From Corynebacterium atypicum (GTDB lineage Bacteria > Actinomycetota > Actinomycetes > Mycobacteriales > Mycobacteriaceae): a stretch of DNA of 64,000 bases. The position numbers were made by a program, and so were the translations under genes. The notes beneath the pieces were generated by a model. The model was not told where the DNA came from and made no database searches. It was given only the letters and a program-made list of their open reading frames with translations. Location of the stretch: the NCBI RefSeq assembly GCF_000732945.1, contig NZ_CP008944.1, positions 248,001 through 312,000 of the forward strand, in the 5' to 3' direction. Positions 32,506-42,287 of the stretch are shown in pieces (the first letter of the stretch is position 1; every line of letters starts with the position of its first letter).

Positions 32506-34762
32506 TTGGGGCCTTGTATCCATCGTGACCGGTTGTGCGATCCGTTTACCGGTACTGGCACGTTTATGGTGCGCCTGTTGCAGTCTGGGCTGATCCGGCC
32601 TGAGGATATGGCACGCAAGTACGCCTGCGAGCTGCACGCCACCGAGATCATGCTGCTGGCCTACTACGTCGCGGCGGTAAACATCGAGACGACGTACCAC
32701 GCGCTGCAAACCGAACGAGCCCGGCGCGACGACACTCCCGCACCGGACTATGAGCCGTTTGCCGGGATCGCGCTCGCGGACACCTTCCAGGTGTACGAGG
32801 AAGACGATCAGCTCGATCTGGAGGTGTTTAAGCAGAACAACGCCCGCATTCAGCGGCAGAAGGACGCCCCGATTCAGGTAATCGTCGGCAACCCTCCGTA
32901 CTCGGTGGGGCAGAGCAGTGCCAACGACCTGAACGCCAACCTGAAATACCCCACGCTTGATCGACGGATTGAAGATACGTATGCGGCGAAGTCGACGGCG
33001 ACGAACAAGAATTCCCTCTACGATTCGTATTTGCGCGCGTTCAGGTGGGCGACCAATCGCATCGGGGACCAGGGCGTGGTGGCGTTCGTGTCCAACGGCG
33101 GGTGGATTGACGGGAACACTGCCGACGGGGTGCGGTTGTCGTTCGCCGAGGACTACTCAGACATCTACGTGTTCAACCTGCGGGGTAACCAGCGGACGGC
33201 TGGCGAACAGTCACGCCGTGAGGGTGGCAAAGTGTTCGGCTCGGGTAGCCGGAACACGGTCGCGATCTTCATTGGTGTGAAGACACCTGGTGCCCAGGGG
33301 TGCCGGGTTCATTACCGGGACATCGGGGACTACCTCACTACGGAGGACAAGCGAGGCATCGTCGAGCGCTCGTCGATTGACACGATCGAGTGGGAGACGA
33401 TCACGCCTAATAAACATGGCGACTGGTTAAACCAGCGTTCGGATGACTTCGAAACCTGGCCGGTGTTGGGGGAAAAGAAAAGCACAACGGCAGTACGCTA
33501 CTTCGACACCATTTCACGTGGCCTGGAAACTGGTCGTGATGCGTGGGTGTACAACTACTCGTCCGAGAGGGTGCGCGAGTCGGTTCGTGGACTCCTAAAC
33601 AATTATGAAGTGGCCCGGCATGCGTTTCATGACAATCCTGATGGGGGATGGGTTCGAAATGAATCTGGAGTGACAGCCTTCCTGCAGGAGTACCCCGAGT
33701 ATGCAGCCGAGGACAAGATCAAGTGGTCACGGTACATTACGTACCTCTGCGGCTCGTAATGTACCGGGCAAGGAAGAACCGGACGGGTATGTTGATGGGC
33801 TGTACCGGCCGTTTTCGAAGCAGCGGGGATACTTTAACCCACTGCTCAACCATGAGCGCGGTCAACTGCCGTCGATGTTCCCGACCCCGCAGCACGACAA
33901 CATTGGGTTCGTTCTAACGGGTGCAGCGTCTCACTACGAGTTCGGACTGATCGCAACCAATCTTCTACCCAATCTTCACACCCTAGACACCGGCCAATTT
34001 TTCCCGCGCTGGACATAGGAGCCCGTCGACACGCCGGACGGTGAGCTTGATTTGATGGGTGGGAAAGCGACGTCGGCAAGCGATCCCGGCACCGACAGTG
34101 AGGTGCTAGGCGGGTACCGGCGAGTAGACAATGTCACCGATGAGATCCATGAGATCTACCGAGCGACGCTGGGGGAGGACGTCACCAAGGACGACATCTT
34201 CTACTTCGCCTACGGCCAGCTGCATGACCCCGGGTATCGGAAGAAGTACGCGGCAGATCTGAGAAAGATGCTGCCGCATATTGAGACGCCGACGGATCGC
34301 GCGCGGTTTAATCGGTTGGCGGATGCCGGCCGGAAGCTGATGGCCCTGCACGTAGGTTACGAGGATGTGGAGCCTTGGCCGGTAGACGTACAGATCAAGC
34401 TCGGGGTTGATCCCGAGGATCGGGAGACCTGGCGGGTCACCAAGCTGAAGTGGGCGAAGAAGACGGACCCGCTGACGGGCAAGAAGGTCAACGACGTCAC
34501 CACGATGGTGTATAACCCCAAGGTGACTATCCGGGGGATCCCCGCTGAGGCGGACGAGTACATGCTGGGTGCGCGTTCGGCCTTGGCGTGGGTGATTGAT
34601 CGCTATCAGGTGAAAACGGACAAGAAGTCCGGCATTGTTAATGACCCGAACGATTGGGCCGATGAGGTGGGCAATCCGCGCTTTATCGTGGAGCTGATCG
34701 CGAAGGTGGCGCGGGTGGCCGTGGAGACTAACCGCATCGTCGCCACCATCGACTCACGCTAG
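32506..34762 (+). pseudogene. 5'-truncated type ISP restriction-methylase remnant
   Basis: The C-terminal two thirds of a type ISP single-chain restriction-modification enzyme. It begins abruptly near the SAM motif CDPFTGTGTF, carries the methylase motif NPPYSVGQ, and ends with the family C-terminal domain (GLYRPFSKQ, then a long tail to DSR). The N-terminal nuclease and helicase parts are missing. Lesions: loss of the start, a frameshift near 33728, and an in-frame TAG at 34016-34018 where the context FPRWT-stop-EPV suggests a tyrosine codon. It directly follows hsdR with about 170 bp of unrecognised sequence between, so the ABC-3C/R-M cassette may have replaced its front half. Confidence 0.8.
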
Positions 34763-34797
34763 CCCACGGCCTGCGGAGTGGTCGAGCAAGGCCCAAT

Positions 34798-34834
34798 AAA
34801 AAAGCCTTCAGGTCAAACTGACCTGAAGGCTTTT
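34798..34834. terminator. Bidirectional terminator between island and tRNA-Pro
   Basis: GCCTTCAGGTCA (34804-34815) and TGACCTGAAGGC (34819-34830) form a perfect 12-bp stem with a 3-nt loop. AAAAAA precedes and TTTT follows it. It terminates the leftward tRNA-Pro transcript and the rightward pseudogene, insulating the core from the island. Confidence 0.9.
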
Positions 34835-34839
34835 CACGA

Positions 34840-34916
34840 TGGTCGGGATAACAGGATTTGAACCTGCGACCTCCTCGTCCCGAACGAGGCGCGCTACCAA
34901 GCTGCGCCATATCCCG
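34840..34916 (-). tRNA. tRNA-Pro (CGG)
   Basis: Read on the minus strand, a full cloverleaf of 77 nt starts CGGGATATGGCGCAG and ends in TATCCCGACCA, so CCA is encoded. The acceptor stem CGGGATA/TATCCCG, anticodon stem CCTCG/CGAGG with loop TTCGGGA, and T-loop GGTTCAAATCC are all present; the anticodon is CGG, hence proline. Its 3' end faces the accessory region, the usual orientation for tRNA genes used as integration targets. Confidence 0.95.
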
Positions 34917-34977
34917 TGGTGCTCACGTTAGTGTAGTCGACGCCGTGCCAGAAGCGCAAAACGCCTTGCCAGAGGGG

Positions 34978-35003
34978 TTTGCCGGCCGGATGAGGCCGGC
35001 AAA
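34978..35003 (-). terminator. Hairpin downstream of the metallophosphoesterase gene
   Basis: TTTGCCGGCC (34978-34987) and GGCCGGCAAA (34994-35003) form a perfect 10-bp stem with a 6-nt loop, 43 nt beyond the stop of the minus-strand gene. The poly-T tail on the minus side is short, so it may be a weak terminator. Confidence 0.5.
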
Positions 35004-35046
35004 ACGCTGCGGGCACAGGCGCACGCTTGGCACGCTAGGCGGCGAG

Positions 35047-35970
35047 CTAGTCCTCGGGGCGCTCGGTGATCTGCAGCAGCGTCGCCGAGGGTCGACAGAA
35101 GAGGCGCACGGGGGCGAACTTGGAGGTGCCCAGGCCGTTGGAGACGTGGAGCGCCATGCCGTCGAAGGTGCTCAGACCCTTCGCCCGCGACGGATCGATA
35201 CCGCAATTTGTGATGATGGCCCTGCCGCCAGGGAGGCAGATCTGCCCGCCATGGGTGTGGCCGGCCAGGGCGATCTGGTAGCCGTCGGCCGCAAACTCGG
35301 TGAGCACGCGCGGCTCCGGCGAGTGGGTCAGCGCGATGGCGATGTCGCAGTCCTCGTTGGGAGGGCCTGCGATGGCCGCGTAATCGTCAAGATCATGGTG
35401 CGGATCGTCCACGCCGGCGGCGGCGATCCGCACCTTTCCGGCCTTGAACTCGTGGCGGGCCTGGTTGGCGTCGAGCCAGCCGTGCTCGAGGAAGCCGGCG
35501 CGCATGTCCCGCCAGGGCAGGTCCACGTAGCTGGGCTCGTGCCGGCTGTGGGTGAGGTAGCCGAAGGGGTTGACCGGCTGCGGGGCCCAGTAGTCGTTGG
35601 TGCCAAAGACGAACATGCCCGGCCGGCGCAGCAGGGGCCCCAGGGCGCGCAGGACGTCCGGCACCGAGCGTTTGTCTGAGAGATTGTCTCCGGTGTTGAT
35701 GACGAGGTCGGGATCGAGCTCGTCGAGTGCCTGGAGGAAGCGGACCTTTTCGGACTGCCCCGGGATCATGTGCAGGTCTGAGATATGCAGGATCTTAAAC
35801 TCACTGGCCCCGTGCAGCGCGCCCGGTTTGAGCAGCGGCACCGTGATGGTGTGCAGCTCAAAGCGCGTGAGCTCGCTGTAGCCCCAGACAGCGGCGCACA
35901 GTCCCGTGGCGGCCGTGGCTCCGGCCAGTGGAAGTGCTACGGACAGAGCGCGTTGTACGTTGGGTTTCAT
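35047..35970 (-). CDS. Membrane-anchored metallophosphoesterase
   Basis: A 307-residue calcineurin-like phosphoesterase. A single N-terminal membrane segment (about 8-30) is followed by the metal-binding motifs HISDLHM, NTGDNLSD, FGTNDY and LAGHTHGGQ. The gene is orthologous in position to M. tuberculosis Rv3683, beside the class A PBP gene. It probably acts on phosphoesters at the cell surface or envelope; some relatives act on lipid or nucleotide substrates and the true one is unknown. It is convergent with the tRNA and divergent from the YqeY gene, with a 38-nt gap between starts. Confidence 0.85.
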   Translation of the reverse strand: MKPNVQRALSVALPLAGATAATGLCAAVWGYSELTRFELHTITVPLLKPGALHGASEFKILHISDLHMIPGQSEKVRFLQALDELDPDLVINTGDNLSDKRSVPDVLRALGPLLRRPGMFVFGTNDYWAPQPVNPFGYLTHSRHEPSYVDLPWRDMRAGFLEHGWLDANQARHEFKAGKVRIAAAGVDDPHHDLDDYAAIAGPPNEDCDIAIALTHSPEPRVLTEFAADGYQIALAGHTHGGQICLPGGRAIITNCGIDPSRAKGLSTFDGMALHVSNGLGTSKFAPVRLFCRPSATLLQITERPED

Positions 35971-36008
35971 CCTTTTTAGCCTACCGGCCGCGGATAGGGT
36001 GGGGCGCT

Positions 36009-36476
36009 ATGAGTGAATTGAAGGCGAAAATCCGTGCTGACCTCAAGGACTCGATGAAGGCAAAGGACAAGGAGCGCACCGGGGCTATCCGGATGCTGTT
36101 GTCCGCGTTGCAGGAAGAGGAGACGAAGGGGGCCAAGCACGAGCTTGACGACGCCGCCGTGCTGAAGGTGATCGCCCGGGAGGTGAAGAAGCGCCGCGAC
36201 TCGGCGCAGGTCTACGCCGACAACGGACGCGATGACCTGGCCGCGGTCGAGTTGGCCGAGGTGGAGGTGCTGTCGGGCTACCAGCCCGAACAGCTCTCCG
36301 ACGAGGAGCTGGAGGAGCTGGTCAACTCCGTGGTGGGCGAGATCGCCGCTGACGCCGACGCGGCGCCGAGCATGAAACAGATGGGACAGGTGATGAAGCT
36401 CGCCCAGTCCCGCGCCGCCGGCCGGGTGGACGGCAAGCGCCTGTCCACCGCAGTCAAGGCCACACTGCAGGGCTAG
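36009..36476 (+). CDS. YqeY/GatB-related domain protein
   Basis: A 155-residue YqeY family protein: LKAKIRADLKDSMKAKDKER, ALQEEETKGAKHELDDAAVL, then KQMGQVMKLAQSRAAGRVDG near the C-terminus, which is the helical GatB tail domain. Such proteins may interact with tRNA or amidotransferases, but their role is not established. ATG 36009 lies 38 nt from the divergent phosphoesterase start; the two probably share an intergenic promoter region. Confidence 0.88.
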   Translation: MSELKAKIRADLKDSMKAKDKERTGAIRMLLSALQEEETKGAKHELDDAAVLKVIAREVKKRRDSAQVYADNGRDDLAAVELAEVEVLSGYQPEQLSDEELEELVNSVVGEIAADADAAPSMKQMGQVMKLAQSRAAGRVDGKRLSTAVKATLQG

Positions 36477-36509
36477 GCGCGAAGGCCGCAGCGGGACGGC
36501 GGGGGATCG

Positions 36510-38756
36510 CTAGAAGCCGAGCCGGCCGCGCAGCTCGTCGGCAAATGCGTCGATGTCCTCCTGGCGCACGCCGGGCAGGATCTCCGCGGATTCGCCCTCG
36601 CCGTTCTGGTTGGGCGCGGCGGGCGTGGGATGGGTCTCCGGGCGTTGGTCGGGCGCGGGCCCGCTCGGTGGGGCCTGGGAAACTCCCAGTGGCCCGGTAC
36701 CCGAGCGGTGCCGCGGGCTGGCGCTGCCTAACTGGCCGCTGGCGGCCTGGGGTACCTGCCCGGCCATCGTGAACCACGTGCGCGCCGGCTCGTCGCCGCC
36801 GTAGAGCCCGCCGCCGGCGCACTGCTGAACGGGGCTCGAGCACAGGGAGGCGGTTTCGGTCCCGTCGTTGTAGATGTACGGAGCGGCGGCCAGCGCTTTG
36901 TTGAAGCCGATGAAGGCGGCGGACTGGTGCGATTCGGTGGTTCCGGTCTTAGCAGCTAAGGGTGCGGACCAGCCGAAGGCCCGGGCCGCCCTCGCGGCAG
37001 TGCCGCTCTTCACGTCCTGCGACATCGCCTCCATCAGGGCGTTCGAGGTGGCGGCGCTTAAGACGTCTTCGCACTTGGGGCGCTCGATGTAGACCTCGTC
37101 GCCCGCGGCGTCGCGAAGCGAGTCGATGGGGTTGGGCTCGCACCAGCGCCCTTCGGCGGCGATGGAGGCCCCGGTGTTGGCGAGCTCGAGGGCGTTGACC
37201 GCGGTGGGGCCTAGCGTGAACGAGCCCAGGTTTGCGGCCTTGAAGTAATCCGCAATCGAGTGCTCCTCGTCCCAGCTGCCGGGCGTGGCGTAGCTGCGCA
37301 GACCCAGCTTGACGGCGATGTCTACGACGGGGCCCACCCCGACGCGCTCGATGAGTTGGACGAAGGTGGTGTTCGGCGACTGTGCGAGCGCCTCTTGCAG
37401 AGTCATGGACGGCTTGTAGGTGCCCGCGTTTTCCACGCAGTAGGTGTTCGGCGGGCACCCGGCAGCCCCGCCGGAGCCCATGCCGGTGGCCTCGTAGCGG
37501 GTGGGCACGGCCAGCACGGTGTCGAGTCCCATGCCCTGGTCGATGGCGGCGGCAGCGGTGAACATCTTGAACACCGAACCGGCGCCGTTTCCTACCATGC
37601 TGGTCGGCTGCGGCAGCACGGTCTCACCCTCATCGAGGTTGAGGCCGTAGTCGCGGGAGGAGACCATGGCCCGGATCGGCCGGGAGTCGCGGCCGGGCTC
37701 AATGACGTTGAGCACCTCGGCCACGCCGTGGGTGTCTGGGTGCACGTTTTGCACCACCGCCTGGCGGGCGGCGTCTTGAATGTGGGGATCGAGCGTGGTC
37801 TTGATCGTGTAGGCACCCTTTTTCAGCTGCTCGGTGGAGATGCCCTTGGAATCGAGGTACTGCAAGGCGTAGTCGCACATGAACCCGCGGTCGCCGGCGC
37901 TGATGCAGCCGTTGGCTACTCGCTCGGGGGTGTCGAGCACCCCGAGGGGCTCGGCCTGGGCGGCCCGCGCCGCCTGGGGGTCGATCGCGCCGGTCTCCGC
38001 CATGGCGTCCAGAACCGTGTTGCGCCGGGACTCGACCGCCTCGGTATTGGTATATGGGTCGAGGTAAGAGGAGGACTGGACGATGCCCGCGAGCATCGCC
38101 GCCTGGGGGACGTTGAGCTCGGCGGCGGAGATGCCGAAGTAGGTGCGGGCGGCGGCTTCGACGCCGTAGGCGGAGTTGCCGAACGAGACGAGGTTGAGGT
38201 AGCGGGTGAGGATCTCGTCCTTGCTTAAGACCTTGTCCAGGTCGGAGGCCATGCGCATCTCCCGCAGCTTGCGCGGGATCGAGGTTTCAATGGCCGCCGC
38301 GCGCTCTTCGTCCGTCGTCGCGTTGACGAGCAGGAGATAGTTCTTCACGTATTGCTGGTTGAGCGTCGACGCGCCCTGGGCGACGCCGCCGGAGAGCACA
38401 TTGGCCACCATGGCGCGCACAGTGCCTTGGAGGTCTACGCCTTCATGCTCGTAGAAGCGGCGGTCCTCGATGGCTACGATCGCGTCTTTCATCGGTTTCG
38501 AGATCGCGTCGCTGGTCACTGGGTAGCGGCGTTGATCGTAGAGCCACGCTATCGGGTCACCGTTGGCGTCAGTCACCGTGGTCACGCCGGGCGCGTGGCC
38601 ATCGGTGAGGTCGGCGAGGTTGGACTGCATGGTCGCGTTGGTGCGTTGGGCAGCGATACCTGCGACGCCTGCGACGGGGAGCAATGCGACTACCGCCACC
38701 AGTGCGGCGATGATCGCGCCACCGACGAGGGTGAGCATAGACCGTGAGGTAGACAC
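36510..38756 (-). CDS. pbp1a: Class A penicillin-binding protein
   Basis: A bifunctional peptidoglycan synthase of about 748 residues. After a short cytoplasmic start and one membrane segment come the glycosyltransferase motifs EDRRFYEHEGVDL, GASTLNQQYVKN and RKLREMR, then the transpeptidase motifs with serine in SVFKMF, SPN in QSPNTTF and KTGT in AAKTGTTESH. The C-terminus is a proline-rich low-complexity tail. GTG 38756 was chosen because it keeps the short cytoplasmic start; ATG 38738 is an alternative. By position it corresponds to pbp1a of C. glutamicum and ponA2 of M. tuberculosis. It is divergent from the WhiB gene. Confidence 0.9.
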   Translation of the reverse strand: MSTSRSMLTLVGGAIIAALVAVVALLPVAGVAGIAAQRTNATMQSNLADLTDGHAPGVTTVTDANGDPIAWLYDQRRYPVTSDAISKPMKDAIVAIEDRRFYEHEGVDLQGTVRAMVANVLSGGVAQGASTLNQQYVKNYLLLVNATTDEERAAAIETSIPRKLREMRMASDLDKVLSKDEILTRYLNLVSFGNSAYGVEAAARTYFGISAAELNVPQAAMLAGIVQSSSYLDPYTNTEAVESRRNTVLDAMAETGAIDPQAARAAQAEPLGVLDTPERVANGCISAGDRGFMCDYALQYLDSKGISTEQLKKGAYTIKTTLDPHIQDAARQAVVQNVHPDTHGVAEVLNVIEPGRDSRPIRAMVSSRDYGLNLDEGETVLPQPTSMVGNGAGSVFKMFTAAAAIDQGMGLDTVLAVPTRYEATGMGSGGAAGCPPNTYCVENAGTYKPSMTLQEALAQSPNTTFVQLIERVGVGPVVDIAVKLGLRSYATPGSWDEEHSIADYFKAANLGSFTLGPTAVNALELANTGASIAAEGRWCEPNPIDSLRDAAGDEVYIERPKCEDVLSAATSNALMEAMSQDVKSGTAARAARAFGWSAPLAAKTGTTESHQSAAFIGFNKALAAAPYIYNDGTETASLCSSPVQQCAGGGLYGGDEPARTWFTMAGQVPQAASGQLGSASPRHRSGTGPLGVSQAPPSGPAPDQRPETHPTPAAPNQNGEGESAEILPGVRQEDIDAFADELRGRLGF

Positions 38757-38893
38757 GCTATTAACAGTACGGGTCAAACAGCGGAACCGGTATCCCAAGC
38801 CACCCCCCTTTATATGACGTGCTAGACAGCTGGCTCGAGCCATGAATAAACTTACATACTGCCAGCAGCCTCGCTTGCGTTCAGGAGGGATTG

Positions 38894-39235
38894 ATGACGA
38901 CCGCGACGCCAGACCTTTTTCTGGGTACCGAGGCCGGAAAGACGCCAACCGAAGCGGTGCAGGATCGCGGCACCTGGGTCACCCGCGCGAAGTGCCGGGG
39001 CCTCGACCCTGAGGCGCTCTTTGTCAAGGGGGCTCGTCAGCGCCAGGCCGCCACCTTCTGTCAGGGGTGCCCAGTGCGGGCGATGTGCCTCGCCGACGCT
39101 CTGGATAACGGCATCGAGTTCGGGGTCTGGGGTGGGTTGACCGAGCGGCAGCGCCGGGCCCTGCTGCGCAAGAACCCTGCGGTGCGCTGCTGGGCGGATT
39201 ACTTGGCCGAGGGTGGGGAGCTCTTCGGCATCTAG
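38894..39235 (+). CDS. whcA: WhiB4-type iron-sulfur redox regulator
   Basis: A 113-residue WhiB protein. The [4Fe-4S] ligands are the cysteine in AKCRGLDPEALF and the CxxCxxxxxC group CQGCPVRAMC (from about 58). The conserved GVWGGLTERQRR turn precedes a basic C-terminal tail that contacts DNA. ATG 38894 (AGGAGGG upstream) is preferred to TTG 38891. By order next to the class A PBP it matches whcA of C. glutamicum (oxidative stress control) and whiB4 of M. tuberculosis. It responds to oxygen and nitric oxide through its cluster. Confidence 0.9.
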   Translation: MTTATPDLFLGTEAGKTPTEAVQDRGTWVTRAKCRGLDPEALFVKGARQRQAATFCQGCPVRAMCLADALDNGIEFGVWGGLTERQRRALLRKNPAVRCWADYLAEGGELFGI

Positions 39236-39417
39236 CGGGCGCCATCTAGCGGGCGCGGAGTGTGGCTGCGCACCGCCCCATCCGCCATCGGTGGCGGGCT
39301 CCCCGTCGCGGCGCTGCTGTGAGGTTCTCCATACCGAGGCGCTGCCAACTGGGAATGCCGAATAAATTCCCGGGCAGGCGACCCGTTGAGGTGCCCGCGG
39401 CAAGTACAGTGGTCGGC

Positions 39418-39576
39418 ATGACGACTTGGGAATACGCCACAGTGCCACTGCTGACGCACGCCACCAAACAGATCCTTGATACTTGGGGCGAGGACGGCTG
39501 GGAGCTGGTTACCGTCACGCTCGGCCCGAACCCGGATAACGTCGTGGCCTACTTGAAGCGCCCGAAAGAAGCTTAA
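39418..39576 (+). CDS. DUF4177 small protein
   Basis: A 52-residue protein, WEYATVPLLTHATKQILDTW then GEDGWELVTVTLGP and VVAYLKRP. The WEY...LNxxGxxGWELV pattern is the DUF4177 signature. It corresponds in position to Rv3678A. Function unknown. It precedes the RidA gene by 27 nt, and the two are usually together. Confidence 0.85.
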   Translation: MTTWEYATVPLLTHATKQILDTWGEDGWELVTVTLGPNPDNVVAYLKRPKEA

Positions 39577-39603
39577 CGGAATTAAAGGTAGATAGAAGCT
39601 TCA

Positions 39604-40059
39604 ATGAACACTTCAGAAAAACTCCACGAGCTGGGAATCGAGCTGCCACAGGTGGCCGCCCCCGTGGCCGCATACGTGCCCGCGGTGAAAGTGGGCAACC
39701 AGGTGTGGACGTCCGGGCAGCTGCCTTTTGTGGACGGTCAGCTTCCGGTGACGGGGCAAGTCGGCGCCGAGGTCGACGAGGAGACCGCGGCCAAGATGGC
39801 CCGGCTCGCCGCGCTCAACGCGCTCGCTGCGATCGACGCCGTGGCAGGTATCGACCAAGTGGCCCACGTGGTCAAGGTGGTCGGGTTCGTCTCCTCGGCG
39901 CCGGATTTCGGCGGCCAACCCGCCGTAATCAACGGGGCGTCGAATTTGATCGGCGAGATCTTCGGCGAGGACGGCCACCACGCGCGTAGCGCGGTGGGGG
40001 TGGCCGAACTGCCGCTCGACTCGCCGGTGGAGGTCGAAATCATCGTCGAGTTAAGTTAG
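39604..40059 (+). CDS. RidA/YjgF family protein
   Basis: A 151-residue RidA protein: VAAYVPAVKVGNQVWTSGQL, a central EETAAKMARLAALNALAAID helix, and HHARSAVGVAELPLDSPVEV at the end. These trimeric enzymes deaminate reactive enamine or imine intermediates, protecting PLP enzymes. The conserved arginine expected near position 105-120 is present as HHARSAVG. The gene lies between DUF4177 and an MBL hydrolase, as in other Mycobacteriales. Confidence 0.88.
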   Translation: MNTSEKLHELGIELPQVAAPVAAYVPAVKVGNQVWTSGQLPFVDGQLPVTGQVGAEVDEETAAKMARLAALNALAAIDAVAGIDQVAHVVKVVGFVSSAPDFGGQPAVINGASNLIGEIFGEDGHHARSAVGVAELPLDSPVEVEIIVELS

Positions 40060-40093
40060 CTGTGCTGTCAGCCTGCCGGCTAAGGTAGAAGGC

Positions 40094-40912
40094 ATGCAGC
40101 ATCCTGCTTATAGCCAGCTGCGGCCGGTGACCGAATCGGCCGCGGTTGTGCTCTGTGCGAACCCCAGCTACGCGGCGCTGGAAGGAACGAACTCGTGGAT
40201 CATTAGGCGGGCGGGAGATGCGCGCGCCATCGTGATCGACCCGGGTCCTGAGGACGAGGGACACCTGAACGTTCTCCACGCCAAGGCCGGGGAAGTGGCC
40301 CTCATTTTGCTCACGCACCGCCACCCCGACCATAGCGACGGGGCGCAGCGCTTCCGGCAGCTGACGGGGGCCCCGGTGCGGGCTTTCGATGCCCGCTACT
40401 GCCGCGGCGGGGAGCCGCTTTCTGACGCCGAGGTGATCGCCGTAGAGGGCGTGACGCCACGCATCGAGGTGGTGCACACCTCGGGGCACACGCGCGACTC
40501 GGTGTGCTTCTTCATCTGGTCGGGCAGACCGCAGGAATCCATGCTCGAGGGGATAGTCACCGGGGACACGATCGCCGGTCGGCACACCACTATGATCTCG
40601 GAGACCGACGGGGACTTGGGCGATTATCTGGATAGCCTTGAGATGCTGGAACGCCGAGGCAAAGATGTGATGCTGCTGCCCGGCCACGGGCCGGAGAACT
40701 CGGACCTGTCTCAGTTTGCCCGCAAGTACCTTGAGCGCCGGCACTACCGGCTCAAACAGATCCGGGAGATCTGGGCCGAACACGGCCGGGATATCGAGCT
40801 CGGCGAGATGATTAATTTGATGTACGACGACGTCGATCCGGTGCTCCGCGGGGCGGCCGAACAATCGACGCGGGTCGCGCTGCGCTACTTAGCCGAGCAT
40901 CCAGAGGGCTAG
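40094..40912 (+). CDS. Metallo-beta-lactamase-fold hydrolase
   Basis: A 272-residue MBL hydrolase of the LACTB2/glyoxalase-like group. Metal ligands are in THRHPDHSDG, HTSGHTRDS, GDTIAGRH and a final LPGHGPE. Start ATG 40094. It corresponds to Rv3677c. Substrate unknown: relatives hydrolyse thioesters or RNA. The LPGHGPE and winged-helix C-terminus (RHYRLKQIREIW) are typical of the LACTB2-type subgroup. Confidence 0.85.
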   Translation: MQHPAYSQLRPVTESAAVVLCANPSYAALEGTNSWIIRRAGDARAIVIDPGPEDEGHLNVLHAKAGEVALILLTHRHPDHSDGAQRFRQLTGAPVRAFDARYCRGGEPLSDAEVIAVEGVTPRIEVVHTSGHTRDSVCFFIWSGRPQESMLEGIVTGDTIAGRHTTMISETDGDLGDYLDSLEMLERRGKDVMLLPGHGPENSDLSQFARKYLERRHYRLKQIREIWAEHGRDIELGEMINLMYDDVDPVLRGAAEQSTRVALRYLAEHPEG

Positions 40913-40959
40913 CCGTCGCGGGCTGCCGCGGCGGCTAGGGGGGGTAAAAGCTAGCCGGC

Positions 40960-41643
40960 CTAGCGGGCGCGGCGGGCCAGGTGCTCCGTATCGACGATGA
41001 GCACCGACTTTCCCTCCAGGCGGATCCAGCCGCGGTGGGCGAAGGTGGCGAGTGCCTTGTTGACAGTCTCGCGCGAGGCGCCGACGAGCTGGGCGATCTC
41101 TTCCTGCGTGAGGTCGTGGTTGACGCGCAGCGCCCCGCCCTCCTGGGTGCCGAAGCGGTTGGCCAGCTGAAGCAGTGTCTTGGCCACGCGGCCGGGGACG
41201 TCGGTAAAGATGAGGTCGGCCAGCGATGCGTTCGTGCGGCGCAGCCGGCGGGCCAGCACACGCAACAGCTGCTGCGCGATCTCGGGGTGGTCAGCCACCC
41301 AGTTGCTCAGCATGGCGGAATCCATGGTGGCGGCGCGGACCTCGGTGACGCAGACCGCAGAGGACGTCCGCGGGCCCGGATCGAAGATGGACAGCTCGCC
41401 GAACATGTCGGACGGGCCCATGATGGTCAGGAGGTTCTCGCGCCCATCGGATGCGTGCCGGGCGAGCTTCACCTTCCCGGCGGTAATGATGTAGAGCCGG
41501 TCCCCGGGCTCGCCCTCGTCGAAGATCGTGGTGCCGCGCGGGAAGCGGACCGTCTCCATGTCCTTGATCAGGTTATTCACGGCGTCGGCGTCGACACCCT
41601 GAAAAATCCCAGCACGCGATAGGATCTCCTGTACGCCTTCCAC
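40960..41643 (-). CDS. glxR: GlxR, cAMP-dependent CRP/FNR-family global regulator
   Basis: A 227-residue CRP-family regulator. The cyclic nucleotide pocket reads [20 protein letters not shown] (about 76-95, with the GE..RTSSA ligand pattern) and the C-terminal helix-turn-helix is [23 protein letters not shown] 41643 has GAGGAG upstream. By sequence and place (before nth) this is GlxR, which controls carbon metabolism, aromatic catabolism and respiration genes in Corynebacterium when bound to cAMP. The adenylate cyclase gene is 20 kb away (61006-62571). Confidence 0.93.
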   Translation of the reverse strand: MEGVQEILSRAGIFQGVDADAVNNLIKDMETVRFPRGTTIFDEGEPGDRLYIITAGKVKLARHASDGRENLLTIMGPSDMFGELSIFDPGPRTSSAVCVTEVRAATMDSAMLSNWVADHPEIAQQLLRVLARRLRRTNASLADLIFTDVPGRVAKTLLQLANRFGTQEGGALRVNHDLTQEEIAQLVGASRETVNKALATFAHRGWIRLEGKSVLIVDTEHLARRAR

Positions 41644-42287
41644 TTATTTACTCCTCTATGTTCAGCTCGGTGTGGTGCAGCCTGGTTCCGGTACCGCGAC
41701 TGGCGTTCGGCTTGCCTGCGCTGGGCGCGCAGGTGCCCCGAGCGGATGCGGGCTGCAAGATGTATAGGTCCCCACTCACTGTAACGTCGTCCGGCTCACA
41801 GCGCGCCGTTTTCCGGACGTGCAATCACAGCACGGTGAATGAATTCGTTGGCGCCTAACCCTCCGTGGAGGCGGGGCGTGCCTTCGAGGTTTTGTCCGGT
41901 GCCGGCCGGGGGCCAAAGGCCGAGCGCTCGAGTTGTTCCAGCGAGAGCGCGAATACCCCGAGGAGGCATGGTGCTACGAAGGCGGCGAATATGGACATAT
42001 CGATGGATTCTACCGGTGAGTGACCAGCGACACCAACGGTTTTGGGGTTTCTGGCGACGGGGGAACCTTTAGGTCAGCAGTTAAATGCGCTGTTCACAGC
42101 GTTTTGTCAAGATTTCAGGGGCGGTGAAATCCTGTTTGTTAAGCCTGTGGCCAAGGAAAATGTGACCTCGCTGACGTCTGGACAGTCAAGTGTGCGCGCA
42201 ACCGTAATGTATGCTGTTGATCTCTTGGGTTAAATAGAGAAATTGGTCACTTATAGGGAAATTGCCTGACCTAGGTAGTATTAACCC
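41644..42287. promoter_or_regulatory. 640-bp intergenic region between glxR and nth
   Basis: No gene here has a credible start site, codon bias or known motif; the short plus-strand frames are arginine- and proline-rich and probably random. It must contain the glxR promoter on the minus strand and the nth promoter. I searched for the GlxR box (TGTGA-N6-TCACA) and found only a TGTGA half-site at 42161-42165. The 3' half (42060-42287) is less G+C-rich than the rest. Confidence 0.5.

Noticed and set aside
2275..34018. In-frame stops TGA (2275), TAG (9903) and TAG (34016) as signs of codon reassignment or recoding
   Set aside because: Different stop codons, all in accessory genes that carry other damage or are dispensable; core genes show no such readthrough. 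Independent nonsense mutations are simpler.
41839..42072. Small plus-strand frame in the glxR-nth gap
   Set aside because: Arginine/proline-rich with no ribosome-binding site or known pattern; treated as non-coding.
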